Part shown: positions 19,207 to 28,469 of the stretch, in pieces
Numbering within the stretch: position 1 is the first letter of the stretch
Layout of the letters: the number at the start of each line of letters is the position of its first letter
Origin: Coemansia sp. RSA 487
Taxonomy: Eukaryota; Kickxellomycota; Kickxellomycetes; Kickxellales; Kickxellaceae
Assembly (NCBI GenBank): GCA_027577595.1
Contig: JANBRJ010000075.1
Location: forward strand, 1-64,000
Reading direction: 5' to 3'
Length of the DNA: 64,000 nucleotides
Notes under the pieces: generated by a model
The model's database searches: none
What the model was told of the DNA's origin: nothing
The model's input: only the letters and a program-made list of their open reading frames with translations
Made by a program: the position numbers and the translations under genes

Positions 19207-20370
19207 ATGAAGTTCTCTCTGCCCATCGCCACACTGGCGCTCATTGCAGTAGGTGGCGTTTCTGCAGATGACGCTTATGCTACAACTGCCGGAAACCCTT
19301 ACCAGACTGAGCCGGTTCCTAACCCTTACCAGACTGAGCCGGTTCCTAACCCTTACCAGACTGAGCCTGTGCCTAACCCTTACCAGACTGAGCCTGTGCC
19401 TAACCCTTACTCGACAAATGCAAACCCTGGATATGAGGCATCCTCCGCTCCAACAAACGTTTACAGTGCGACTACGGTTGACGAATACACTACAAGTGTG
19501 CCTGTGGTTTATAGCACCACGTCTGACATTTATGTTGCCACATCAGATATCTATGCGACCACATCAGATGTCTATGCGACCACGTCTGATGTATATGGTA
19601 CTACTTCAGATGTGTATGGTACTACTTCCAATGTCTACGAAACCACCTCGGATATCTATGGCACTACGTCCGACATCTACGAAACTACTTCGAATGTCTA
19701 TGGCACTACGTCCAACATATACGATACCACCTCGGATGTCTACGATACCACCTCAGATGTTTACGACACTACGTCCGACATCTACGAAACTACTTCAGAT
19801 GTGTATGACACCACCTCGGATGTCTACGATACTACCTCGGATGTCTATGACACTACATCCGACGTTTACGAAACCACTTCTGATGTTTACGATACCACAG
19901 AGTATTGTGAGGAATCTACTGCCCCTACTTCGGTTGAATATACCGCGACATCTTTGCCGATATACACGACAGTGTCTCCTCCTCCTGTATATACAACTGC
20001 TACCTCGCCGCCAGTTTATACTACAGTGCCCCCTCCTCCTGTCTACACAACTGCCACACCACCACCTGTTTACACGACAGTGTCTCCTCCTGTTTATACC
20101 ACGGAGGTTCCACCTCCTGTCTATACCACAGAGGCTCCTCCTCCTGTCTACACGACTCAACCCGTCCCACCACCTGTATACACTACAGATGTTTGTGAGC
20201 CTGCTACTGTTTACCTTACCAACTATGTTACGGTTACAAACACAGTTACAGCTGGCCCTACCACGATCTATTCGACTGTCTGCCCAAGCGAAAGCTACGA
20301 GACTACTGAATGGTGCTCCGACGATACAGATGAGGAAACAACTGAGTGGTGCTCTGAGTATTCGTACTAA
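19207..20370 (+). CDS. Secreted Thr/Ser/Tyr-rich repeat protein (cell-wall-like)
   Basis: 387 residues with a clear signal peptide (MKFSLPIATLALIAVGGVSA). There are three repeat blocks: four copies of the 9-mer NPYQTEPVP (about 30-65); about eighteen 7-mers of the TTSDVYD/E/G type (about 104-230); and eight PPPVYTT units (about 258-325). Between and after them are Cys-containing linkers (EYCEEST, VCEPATVYLTNYVTV, TEWCSDD, TEWCSEYSY). There is no C-terminal hydrophobic tail, so no GPI anchor; the protein is probably secreted or wall-bound by disulfides or O-mannosylation. Tyr at fixed spacing could allow cross-linking. Not assigned to a family. The second forward frame is also open throughout, because the repeats lack stops there. 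Confidence 0.85.
   Translation: MKFSLPIATLALIAVGGVSADDAYATTAGNPYQTEPVPNPYQTEPVPNPYQTEPVPNPYQTEPVPNPYSTNANPGYEASSAPTNVYSATTVDEYTTSVPVVYSTTSDIYVATSDIYATTSDVYATTSDVYGTTSDVYGTTSNVYETTSDIYGTTSDIYETTSNVYGTTSNIYDTTSDVYDTTSDVYDTTSDIYETTSDVYDTTSDVYDTTSDVYDTTSDVYETTSDVYDTTEYCEESTAPTSVEYTATSLPIYTTVSPPPVYTTATSPPVYTTVPPPPVYTTATPPPVYTTVSPPVYTTEVPPPVYTTEAPPPVYTTQPVPPPVYTTDVCEPATVYLTNYVTVTNTVTAGPTTIYSTVCPSESYETTEWCSDDTDEETTEWCSEYSY
19293..19408 (+). repeat. Tandem 27-bp coding repeat (NPYQTEPVP)n
   Basis: Four near-identical 27-bp units. Units 1-2 end in CCGGTTCCT and units 3-4 in CCTGTGCCT, which suggests duplication of a two-unit block or local gene conversion. Confidence 0.85.
19516..19895 (+). repeat. 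Tandem 21-bp coding repeat (TTSDVYx)n
   Basis: About eighteen 21-bp units with strict Tyr and Ser/Asp spacing. Variation is confined mainly to V/I and the D/E/G position, with mixed synonymous codons, so the array is not a very recent expansion. Confidence 0.85.
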
Positions 20371-20935
20371 AGCAAATATACCAGCTATAGCTTTTAGTCT
20401 TTTATCTTTTCAATTTTAAAGAGCTTTCCATGTTTAATCTTTAAAACATAGTATCAGACTTTACATATATAAATCAACATTTTAACTGTTCTAACTGCTG
20501 TAGCAGCAGCGTCCTCGATTGATTGAATGCACCACCAAGAGCCGCCTCTTTGCCTGAGTGTCGTAATTTTTCAGAACCCCTCTTGACCTTGCAATAGTAG
20601 CTTGGTTTTTGGCTCGTTGATTTGAAAATATGATGCTGGATCAGCTCAGCGAACAATCAATAGATCACATTTGCAAATCTGCTGGCCACTGTTCCAAATT
20701 TAGCATTTCGGTTGTACAGATGAAAGAGCTGCTTTGTGCTTTATAGTCTTGCTGTTTTGTTGTTGTTTTCTCTCGTTCTTTTCGTTAGCTGTGTTTGATT
20801 TTTATATTATTCTTTGCTATTAATTTAACCTGCATTTGTTTCTATCTCGCGTAAAAGAAATATCATTAACTGCTAGCAACGAACAGTGTGGCAGGGGTTT
20901 GACGTGTATAGTACGACAACACATAGGGAAAGAGA
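20371..20935. other. Intergenic
   Basis: 3' flank of the repeat-protein gene and promoter of the kelch gene. T-rich at 20740-20830. No gene recognised. Confidence 0.4.
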
Positions 20936-23770
20936 ATGCAGACAGGGCAATATTTCCTTCTCCTGGTGGTCTTGCTTTCGGCTGTTTGCTCATCCACAGC
21001 CGTGCGGCGTACAGATAATGGAACATTTATTCGGCGACAGGGAAATCTTGGCAGCTCATCAGTCGTATCAGACACATCGTCTGTCTGGCGAGCCTATGCA
21101 TGTATGGTTCCATTTACAGCTTCTGACAGAACGCCACTGCTAATGCTGTATGGTGGCTCTGGCAGCTTGGACGCTAATGACCCACTCAGCGTTGCTGCTA
21201 ATGGGGATAGTAAGCTGAATATACTCGATACCGAAAATAGCAAATGGTACGCGCCACAAGCAGCAAACGCGCCAACGGTGGGACCCGTGTTACCCGGCTG
21301 TGGCGCGGAACAGGGAAATATTTGGGCTTATGATTCGCATTATGGAGTAACGGGGGAACAATCGTCGCCGGTAAGCTTGCTAGACAGCGTGCATTGGAGC
21401 TGGAGCTCTCCTACGGAACAAGGGCAGCTTCCGATTACGCGATTTGGAGCTGCGTTTGCTTACGTTCCAGCAGGTGGGCAGTTTTATATGCACGGCGGCA
21501 TTCCGCTCTCTGACGCGAAAAACGAGGCAGACAGCCCAGCTGGAATTGCAAACAGTCTAGATATTCTGTCTCCATCAGATCTCTCGTGGGGCTATGCGAG
21601 CAATGGCCCAGCACGAAAATACCATTCGCTCTGTTACATAAAGTCCATTGATTCTATCGTCCTATTTGGGGGATCAGACCAAAACATTGCCAGCTACAAC
21701 GATGTCAAGTCATATTCTATGAAATCAAGCTCATGGAGTTACTCTCTTGATGTTGAAGGCGACAAACCTTCTGAGCGTGTTCTGCACTCGGCAGTGTGCA
21801 TCGACGATTCAATGCTTGTTTTTGGCGGCACACACACGATTGGAGATTCTCCTTCGGACAGCACCGTATGGATGCTTAAGGCAAACAACGAATCAAGCTT
21901 TACATGGTCAATGGCGCCTATACCGAGCTCTAGCCTAGGAATGAGCCCATCGGCGAGATTTGGACACTCTGCAGCTCTGTATAACAATAACATGTATATA
22001 TACGGCGGAATCGGACCTAGTGGAAAAGACGACACGGTATATATGCTTGATATCAATAAGTGGGAATGGTCGCAGATAAACCCCAGCAATGCAGACTCCA
22101 AGGATAGTGACAATGGCGTTAAAACGCGCGTTCTCATTGCAGCAATTGTTTCGTCTGTGCTAGGCATCATATGTGTTGGGATTGCTGCATTTGTATTTTA
22201 TCGCTGGAACCGTCGCCGCAGTACAGTGCAAGAGAAAAACGAGGGGCCCGCTGCCGATAGCGAGATGCCTGGTAGCAGTGAATATAGTAGCAGCGGTAAT
22301 GCAATAGCGAATGCTGAGACAGTCAACGGCAAAATCGGTACTGATGGATACGTTGACGATAATGACAACCAGAATATCATGTGCAGTACACGAGTGGAAA
22401 GAAGCAGCGGTAACTATATTAGCCAGTATCAGGATGCCAGCTATCTTTTAATGTTAAGCAGCTCTGGGAGCACAGCCGCACGTGGTAAAGGAGATAACGA
22501 TATTGTGGCAAACAACTATATGCCGCCACCACACACAAACCCGTCAGTTGGAAGCAGCACCAGTGTTGGATCGTTTAATCATTTTTCCACTAACAACAGC
22601 ACACCTATCAATGCTACAGGCCGTCGAGGCATCGACACCGGCCCCAACACTGAACCACACAAGGAATTCGAAACACACAGACACTCTGACATCAACCCAC
22701 AAATACGATCAAATATCCTAGCACAATACAACGCTACTACCGATAGTCGGTCGTCCGCATATACACCAGTGGAGGTTATAAACGACATACTTCTTTCTGG
22801 AAAACCGCTTCCGGCATGGCTGCGAGAGGCTGTCAAAAGATCAGACAAGGAGCAAAACACACCAGAAGCCAACCCAATAATGACACACAAGTCGCCCACT
22901 TTATCGTTAGATGTAGATGCAGAGTCCAGGAAACAGGCAAATGTTGAGAACCATGGCAGTTCAAAGCCAACAAGTGCCGCGAACAGCAATGCAAGACAGA
23001 AATCTAGTAATGGCACCAATATCCACGAACTAAAAGACAACACTGACAATATGCAAGAAGTATCAAGTGTTCACAGTGCAGAGACCAACGATGCACAGTC
23101 GGCTCAGACATATGAGCCGATAAAGTACGTAACCGTCTCGCGTGCGTCCACCGATGCAGGTAGTATGATGCAAGGTACAACAAAAGAAGACCGCCAAGGC
23201 AGCGACACCAAATATCGAGGAACCAGCGCGGTTCAGACAAGAAACTACAACCCCGAGCTTAGCGATGCTGACTTTGACTCTGCAGGGCTACAAGGTGATA
23301 TTGCTGCCAGAAATGTCTTGTCGGCCCTTTCTTCGTCTATCGCACAACCCATGTCTCCACCAGTGCCTTTGCGTATGAATTCACTTTACGGCGAACTTGG
23401 AAACAGGGGGATCACTATTGGCGAGGCATCTATTCCACAGGCATCTGTCGCCACTAGCCATATGTCATCGGAAGAAGGCATATCGCAAGCAAGTGCTGGA
23501 TCAAGACCAACCCAAGCGCCGCGCGAGGATATCAGTGGCTCTTCAACCTCTAGATACACAATGGGGCCGCCTCAGTTAAGCATGGACAGCGAGATCCTTA
23601 GCCCGCTGGACAGGCTTGCACGCTACCACGCACTAGATTCGTGGATGGTCGCAGGAGCCAACGCTGGACGCACAGAGTCGCTTTCACAATGGAGCGACAG
23701 CAACGAAACAGACGACACATCAAAGATTTACGCCGCACACCCAGTTCGGCGATCCAGCGATAGCTTTTAG
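20936..23770 (+). CDS. Type I membrane kelch-repeat protein with long cytoplasmic tail
   Basis: 944 residues. A signal peptide (YFLLLVVLLSAVCSSTA) leads into an extracellular beta-propeller of kelch type: LMLYGGSGS, FYMHGG, SIVLFGGS, SMLVFGGTH and MYIYGGIG, each the glycine pair of a blade and followed by a Trp-containing strand such as WSYSL or WEWSQI. A single transmembrane helix follows at about 395-420 (VLIAAIVSSVLGIICVGIAA), then a basic stop-transfer (RWNRRRS). The remaining ~520 residues are polar, Ser/Asn-rich and probably disordered. Fungal proteins of this layout are thought to act at the cell surface in polarity or sensing; that role is inferred here. Single exon. No further domain is recognised in the tail. 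Confidence 0.8.
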   Translation: MQTGQYFLLLVVLLSAVCSSTAVRRTDNGTFIRRQGNLGSSSVVSDTSSVWRAYACMVPFTASDRTPLLMLYGGSGSLDANDPLSVAANGDSKLNILDTENSKWYAPQAANAPTVGPVLPGCGAEQGNIWAYDSHYGVTGEQSSPVSLLDSVHWSWSSPTEQGQLPITRFGAAFAYVPAGGQFYMHGGIPLSDAKNEADSPAGIANSLDILSPSDLSWGYASNGPARKYHSLCYIKSIDSIVLFGGSDQNIASYNDVKSYSMKSSSWSYSLDVEGDKPSERVLHSAVCIDDSMLVFGGTHTIGDSPSDSTVWMLKANNESSFTWSMAPIPSSSLGMSPSARFGHSAALYNNNMYIYGGIGPSGKDDTVYMLDINKWEWSQINPSNADSKDSDNGVKTRVLIAAIVSSVLGIICVGIAAFVFYRWNRRRSTVQEKNEGPAADSEMPGSSEYSSSGNAIANAETVNGKIGTDGYVDDNDNQNIMCSTRVERSSGNYISQYQDASYLLMLSSSGSTAARGKGDNDIVANNYMPPPHTNPSVGSSTSVGSFNHFSTNNSTPINATGRRGIDTGPNTEPHKEFETHRHSDINPQIRSNILAQYNATTDSRSSAYTPVEVINDILLSGKPLPAWLREAVKRSDKEQNTPEANPIMTHKSPTLSLDVDAESRKQANVENHGSSKPTSAANSNARQKSSNGTNIHELKDNTDNMQEVSSVHSAETNDAQSAQTYEPIKYVTVSRASTDAGSMMQGTTKEDRQGSDTKYRGTSAVQTRNYNPELSDADFDSAGLQGDIAARNVLSALSSSIAQPMSPPVPLRMNSLYGELGNRGITIGEASIPQASVATSHMSSEEGISQASAGSRPTQAPREDISGSSTSRYTMGPPQLSMDSEILSPLDRLARYHALDSWMVAGANAGRTESLSQWSDSNETDDTSKIYAAHPVRRSSDSF

Positions 23771-23930
23771 AAGAGTTTAGCATTGTAGCATCTGCATCAA
23801 TCCCATTTTAATTTCATACATTTTTGTTGATGCTCCCATCAGCATCATCATTTCTGTTACCTAGGATGTTTGTGAAATACACTACCAGGAAACATCACTT
23901 TAGGTTTTTTTTATTTGATCTTTTATTAGG

Positions 23931-24839
23931 ATGTTTTCAGGACGTAATTTCAGAGCCATACAAGGACTTTCTTCTCCAGATGTAATGGCGCTTTCGAGGA
24001 ATGTTTGGATGAGCACGGGAGCGGACCAGTTCATTATGATACCACCTTTCCGTGTGTTTTGCTGCAACAGGACATCGACAGCATTTGCTCCCCGCTTTCA
24101 TGCAGTCGATCGTTGCCAGTCGCCAGTATTTATGCAGCTACGCAGTCTATCCGTGTATAAAGGATTAGGACCCGATGCTTTGGGAGCTTCTTCGACAACA
24201 AACGCCAACCCCATGCCATCGTCAAATAAAAATAATGGCGTATCCACAGCTACGCCCACAGACGCATCGGATCCAATAGAAAAGGTTGACCTACGGGTAG
24301 GGCTCGTTGCATCTGTTGAGAGACATCCTGATGCGGACACACTTTACGTGCTTTCTGTAGACCTGGGAGAATCCGATTTAGTGGATCGGTCAAAGGGCAC
24401 AGTAAAGCGGACAATAGTCAGTGGGCTTGTAAAGTACTATTCTTCGGAGGAACTCGTAGGGAAAGGAATTGTGGTTTTTGCAAACATGAAACCCAGAAAG
24501 CTACGTGGCATTGTTTCTCAGGGAATGCTCTTGGCAGCGAGCAAACAAGAGAATGACACGCTCACGGTCGAAGTACTTGAGGCGCCTGAAGGATCATGTC
24601 CTGGTGACAGAGTCATAGCCTGTGCGAGCGGTCAGAATGACAAGGGCCCGCTAGTTTGTGGTACATCGGAAACTAACGCTTCAGCAAAACCGCTTATCAA
24701 AAAGCAAAAGACCATCGAGGCTTTTATTCAAGGGCTAGAGCTGGATAAACGCACGGCAAAATATCGAGGACGTGATCTAGTTTCAGAAAATGGCAACAGC
24801 GTTTCCACAAAGAACATGGTCTCAGGAACAATTGGATAA
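23931..24839 (+). CDS. tRNA-binding (EMAP II/Arc1-type) domain protein, possible mitochondrial form
   Basis: 302 residues. The C-terminal part is an OB-fold tRNA-binding domain: EKVDLRVGLVASVERHPDADTLYVLSVDLG, given here in part as VDLRVGLVASVERHPDAD; then RTIVSGLVKYY, VVFANMKPRKLRGIVSQGML and LEAPEGSCPGDRV. Arc1, AIMP1 and bacterial CsaA/MetG C-termini share it and use it to hold tRNA near synthetases. The N-terminal ~90 residues lack acidic clusters, contain many Arg/Ser/Phe and look like a mitochondrial presequence with no synthetase-binding domain. It ends 138 bp from the convergent NBS1 gene. The localisation is inferred. Confidence 0.8.
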   Translation: MFSGRNFRAIQGLSSPDVMALSRNVWMSTGADQFIMIPPFRVFCCNRTSTAFAPRFHAVDRCQSPVFMQLRSLSVYKGLGPDALGASSTTNANPMPSSNKNNGVSTATPTDASDPIEKVDLRVGLVASVERHPDADTLYVLSVDLGESDLVDRSKGTVKRTIVSGLVKYYSSEELVGKGIVVFANMKPRKLRGIVSQGMLLAASKQENDTLTVEVLEAPEGSCPGDRVIACASGQNDKGPLVCGTSETNASAKPLIKKQKTIEAFIQGLELDKRTAKYRGRDLVSENGNSVSTKNMVSGTIG

Positions 24840-24977
24840 CGGAAAAGAAATGTTCATTCATTCAAAAGCGAGAAAACGAATGCGTTTAGAATCGTACACT
24901 GGGCAACTTTGAATAGGATTACAGAGTATGAGCCTGGAATAGGACACATGGATTTAAAAACCTCACTGAATAAACTG

Positions 24978-26690
24978 CTAGTAGAGATGTGCTGTTTTTC
25001 GGAACCTTTTAAAATTTGGCTTCGATGTATCGGCAGTCGCCTCAAGAGTATGTGTTCTTTGTTTTGGTTTGACCAATGGAGCGATACGTCGTGGATTGAG
25101 CATAGTTGGTTCAGGTTCAGTTGACAGAGGCGATGTTGGATCAATTTCACTCAAAGATTGTACGCCGCTGTCGCCCGTCAAAGGCATAGAGTCACCATCC
25201 TTTGCGTAGTTAATGGTAGGATCAATGGTGGTCTGGGGCTCGCTTTCTTCGATGGAAGCTGACCAGAAAGCATCGATTTCTCTCCTCCGACGAGGCGGCG
25301 GATTTTCTTTAGGGTCCTTTGGATGTGCCTGGTCAACTGCAGGGCCATCATTGTTTTCTTGTGCTGTAGTATCAGGTGTTTGGTGATCTGAGCTTACTTT
25401 ATCGTTGTCAGATCGTGAGGCACCACCTGCAACCATCGTTGACCAAAAGTTGCTATACCGCAATCCCCTGCGTTGTCTTTGTTTTTTGGTAGTATTGCTG
25501 TCGGCTTTTTCAGTTCGAACTGTGACTGGTTTGTCAGCTTCTATCTTGCTCTGGCTGTTGGCCTGGATATCGTTGCTATTAGTCTGTGCAGTAGAACCAT
25601 CTATATGCCTGGAGTTTGTGTGAGTTTTGTTGGTGACAAACAGCACTGATAGCCCGATTTCGGACTCTGATATAGGGCGGACACCAAGAGTACGTGCGAC
25701 AGCTTTGACAAACTGTACAATGATGGCAGTATCATAAGATTCGTTATATGGTATCTGCGGCAGTATTAGGCATGGATCCACGGCCTTTTCCCCATGCATT
25801 GCAATGGAAGCAGCGTTGATGGCCTCGAGTGCCTTGTCGATTAGTGTCTTGTAGTAAGGCGTGTCGGTGCTGGCTGTTTCAGCAGCATCGGGGACACAAG
25901 CAAGCACGGCACTGGAGCCTCCAGCTGCGCGGATCATTGATTTGTACTTTTCGTGCTGAGTTTGGTTGGAAAAAAGACACAGCTTCCCAACAAAGAGCTG
26001 CTTGCGTGCCGGATTGGGGGTCCAGTCGACAGCGCTAAGGTCTATAGGGATATCGGAGGGAAGGGTGGGCAATGGCGGGGCTGGAAGAAAGCCGAGGTTG
26101 TTTAGAAAAGCGTCCACAGCTTCGGGCGTTCGATTGTTGGGGGCATCTAGAGCTGGTGAGAGTGAATTGATGCGCTCCAGATAGTCGGGTGACGTGATGC
26201 GGCAGCCAAACACGAGGGCGCCGATGAGTTTGCTTGTTACGGCCAGCGTCGGGGTTATCAGATGTGTGGATTCGTCGACACTGTCCATAACGTCGATGCC
26301 CGTCTCGCCAGCGCGCGCTGCCAGCTGGCTGGCGGACATTGCTGGATTGGACCGCATGTTCGCTATGCAAAAGGCGACACGGCATGCACGCAACTCAAAG
26401 GTGGAGCCCTGGGCACCAAAAGTTATCTTGTCTCCTACATGAAGCGGACACTGCGTCTTGGGTGCGCATGGGCTGCCGTTGATGTGGACGCCAAACTTGG
26501 ATCCGTCGTCTCTGACATGGACTTCCAGCGAGTCGTGAGCGCCGATATACAGGGTGGCATGGGCTCTGCTGACAGAGTGGTCTCCGTCGATCAGCAGCGG
26601 CGTTCCCTTGCGCCCAACCACCATTATCGAGTGTGGCCGAAGCCACCATACCTTACCCTGGGTTCGCCCCTGACCGACAAGAAGCAGCAT
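24978..26690 (-). CDS. NBS1: Nibrin/Nbs1, Mre11 complex subunit
   Basis: 570 residues from the ATG at 26690; an upstream in-frame TTG at 26717 is not a likely start. The N-terminal FHA domain has the phosphopeptide-binding signature VVGRKGTPLLIDGDHSVSRAHA and a KFGVHING loop. A BRCT pair follows (about 105-330: CRVAFCIANMRSN, THLITPT, LFVGKLCLFSNQTQHEKY, YNESYDTAIIVQFVKAV). A long disordered linker then leads to PNFKRFRKTAHLY at the extreme C-terminus, matching the NFKKFxK Mre11-binding motif. Nbs1 recruits Mre11-Rad50 to DNA breaks and activates Tel1/ATM. The usual acidic FxF/Y ATM-binding tail after the Mre11 motif is absent. Confidence 0.85.
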   Translation of the reverse strand: MLLLVGQGRTQGKVWWLRPHSIMVVGRKGTPLLIDGDHSVSRAHATLYIGAHDSLEVHVRDDGSKFGVHINGSPCAPKTQCPLHVGDKITFGAQGSTFELRACRVAFCIANMRSNPAMSASQLAARAGETGIDVMDSVDESTHLITPTLAVTSKLIGALVFGCRITSPDYLERINSLSPALDAPNNRTPEAVDAFLNNLGFLPAPPLPTLPSDIPIDLSAVDWTPNPARKQLFVGKLCLFSNQTQHEKYKSMIRAAGGSSAVLACVPDAAETASTDTPYYKTLIDKALEAINAASIAMHGEKAVDPCLILPQIPYNESYDTAIIVQFVKAVARTLGVRPISESEIGLSVLFVTNKTHTNSRHIDGSTAQTNSNDIQANSQSKIEADKPVTVRTEKADSNTTKKQRQRRGLRYSNFWSTMVAGGASRSDNDKVSSDHQTPDTTAQENNDGPAVDQAHPKDPKENPPPRRRREIDAFWSASIEESEPQTTIDPTINYAKDGDSMPLTGDSGVQSLSEIDPTSPLSTEPEPTMLNPRRIAPLVKPKQRTHTLEATADTSKPNFKRFRKTAHLY

Positions 26691-27198
26691 TAACAATAAG
26701 TAAACCGACAACAGCAAGAGCTAAAGAAGCGAAAGATCGAATATTAGCAGCTAAACATTTGAGAAGAGATCAGTCTAATGGTTGCTGATTGTGGCTGCGC
26801 ATAAAACAGCATCTGAATTTACGGGCATGAGCACGTGAGTCTATATTTTTCATGCGATTTTCCTGCTGCTTAAGAAAACTGGCAGAATTTGGCTGGCAGC
26901 GGAGGACAGAGAATGGCAATAATGGTGGCCAATGCGCTGTGGTGTCATTTCTCTGAGGACAACAGGATTTGTGGAAGAGAACAGGCTCCACTATCCCTTT
27001 CCCATGGATTTACCGCTCATATGCAACTGATATGAGGTGGTAGTATCGCTCACTGTAGCACAAACTTAGAAAGGAAAGTAAAGCCCAGAGGGAGGAGCAT
27101 CCACACTTCCATTCAATTGAGATATGCTTTTGTGCTACGATTCTGCACCTTCTTGACTCTTCGATAAACGAATTTTGCCACATCTCTTGAATCCAGAT
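26691..27198. promoter_or_regulatory. Divergent promoter region NBS1 / SDR gene
   Basis: 508 bp between divergent starts. No ORF or repeat is seen. No specific site is assigned. Confidence 0.4.
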
Positions 27199-28266
27199 AT
27201 GAACACAATCGACGACAGCAAGCCCATTGTACCGCGTGGGTTCAACTATGACACACTCTCGCGCTACATGTCAAGGGGTGTGTGCTCGCCATTGATCAGC
27301 TACGCTGTGATAGACGTGCTGACACGCCGCCTCGACCGGAGTGGCAGAGATGTCAGGGAGAAGGTTGCGGCTGCCGCTGCGCTGTGGGCCGCCGCTCGCT
27401 TCGTGTTGCCCATAATTAGATGGCTTCCGCGCAAGGTTCTCGGGCTCGACAGGCCATCGGTGCGCTGGGCGGACGAGATCATCGTGGTGACGGGTGGCAG
27501 TCACGGTGTCGGGCTGGAGCTGGTAAAGAGGCTGCTGAGGGCAGGAGCGCGCGTTGCCATCCTGGATGTGAACGAATTCCCAGTCACCGACGAGGCAGCC
27601 GGCGGCCAGTGGCGCTACTACCGGTGCGATATCACCGATCTGGAACAGGTCAAGGCCACCGCAGCCGCTGTCAGGGGTGATCTGGGCGACCCGACGATGC
27701 TTGTCAACAACGCCGGCATTGTCGTCGGAAAGCTGCTGCTGGAAATGACCGACGGGGAGGTCAACAAGGTTATTGACGTCAACCTCACCGCGCACTTCCA
27801 TCTGCTCCGCCAGTTCCTGCCGGCCATGCTCCGCGCTCGGCGCGGCCACATTGTCACAATCGGATCCATTGTCTCGTTTGTCGGCACGCCACAGGCATCT
27901 ACGTACTGCGCATCCAAGGGTGGCGTGAAGCTGCTCCACGAGTCCCTGCGCCGCGAGGTCGCCACCCGCTACCCAGCCAACGACATCCAATTCACCATCG
28001 CATACCCAGGCGTCATCGATTCCGGGCTCTTCAGGGGCCTGAATCTGGGCCGCTTCTTCCTGCCCAACCTCCGCCCGGACTCGCTGGCCCGTACTGTCTT
28101 TGCCGCGCTGGGCTCCGGCAAGGGCCAGGAAATATTCCTGCCCAAGATCACAAACCTCATCCCTCTTGTCTATGCCTTCTCGCCACGCGTGCGGACCAGC
28201 CTGAGCAACCTCCTTGGTGGCGGCGACAGCGCAATGGCGACATTCACCGGCCACACAAAGTACTGA
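27199..28266 (+). CDS. Short-chain dehydrogenase/reductase (SDR16C/RDH10-like)
   Basis: 355 residues from the ATG at 27199. An N-terminal hydrophobic region (about 60-80) precedes the Rossmann fold and probably anchors it to ER or lipid droplets. The NAD(P) motif TGGSHGVG is at about 98-105 and NNAG at about 169. The catalytic Ser is in IGSIVSF (about 223) and the YxxxK motif is YCASKGG (about 235). Asp after beta-2 (ILDVNEF) favours NAD(H). The closest pattern is the retinol/17-beta-hydroxysteroid dehydrogenase group (RDH10, HSD17B11, Dhrs3), acting on lipid alcohols or ketones; the substrate is unknown. GC at third positions is clearly higher than in neighbouring genes. Confidence 0.88.
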   Translation: MNTIDDSKPIVPRGFNYDTLSRYMSRGVCSPLISYAVIDVLTRRLDRSGRDVREKVAAAAALWAAARFVLPIIRWLPRKVLGLDRPSVRWADEIIVVTGGSHGVGLELVKRLLRAGARVAILDVNEFPVTDEAAGGQWRYYRCDITDLEQVKATAAAVRGDLGDPTMLVNNAGIVVGKLLLEMTDGEVNKVIDVNLTAHFHLLRQFLPAMLRARRGHIVTIGSIVSFVGTPQASTYCASKGGVKLLHESLRREVATRYPANDIQFTIAYPGVIDSGLFRGLNLGRFFLPNLRPDSLARTVFAALGSGKGQEIFLPKITNLIPLVYAFSPRVRTSLSNLLGGGDSAMATFTGHTKY

Positions 28267-28469
28267 TCTCCTAGCATTTCCCAGCCAAGCAAAGCGCCAA
28301 GCCAGATATAAACCGCCGTTGTGTAGCTTCTTGTCTTATGTTATCTTTCAATTAGCTTCCAATGTTCTAGCAAATTGCTTACACGTTTTATACACGGTAA
28401 ATGTAAGTTAGTGTTAACCACAATCACAACAAAGCGATAAATGTCCCAGAACAGAACATGGTGTCGCTG

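Noticed and set aside
19253-20419. A 388-codon second-frame ORF overlapping the secreted repeat protein
   Set aside because: It is open only because the 21- and 27-bp repeats lack stops in that frame. The first frame has a signal peptide and regular residue pattern; the second is a Leu/Thr/Arg/Pro jumble.
27271-28254. A 327-codon antisense ORF across the SDR gene
   Set aside because: High GC3 removes stops on the opposite strand. The plus strand has complete SDR motifs.
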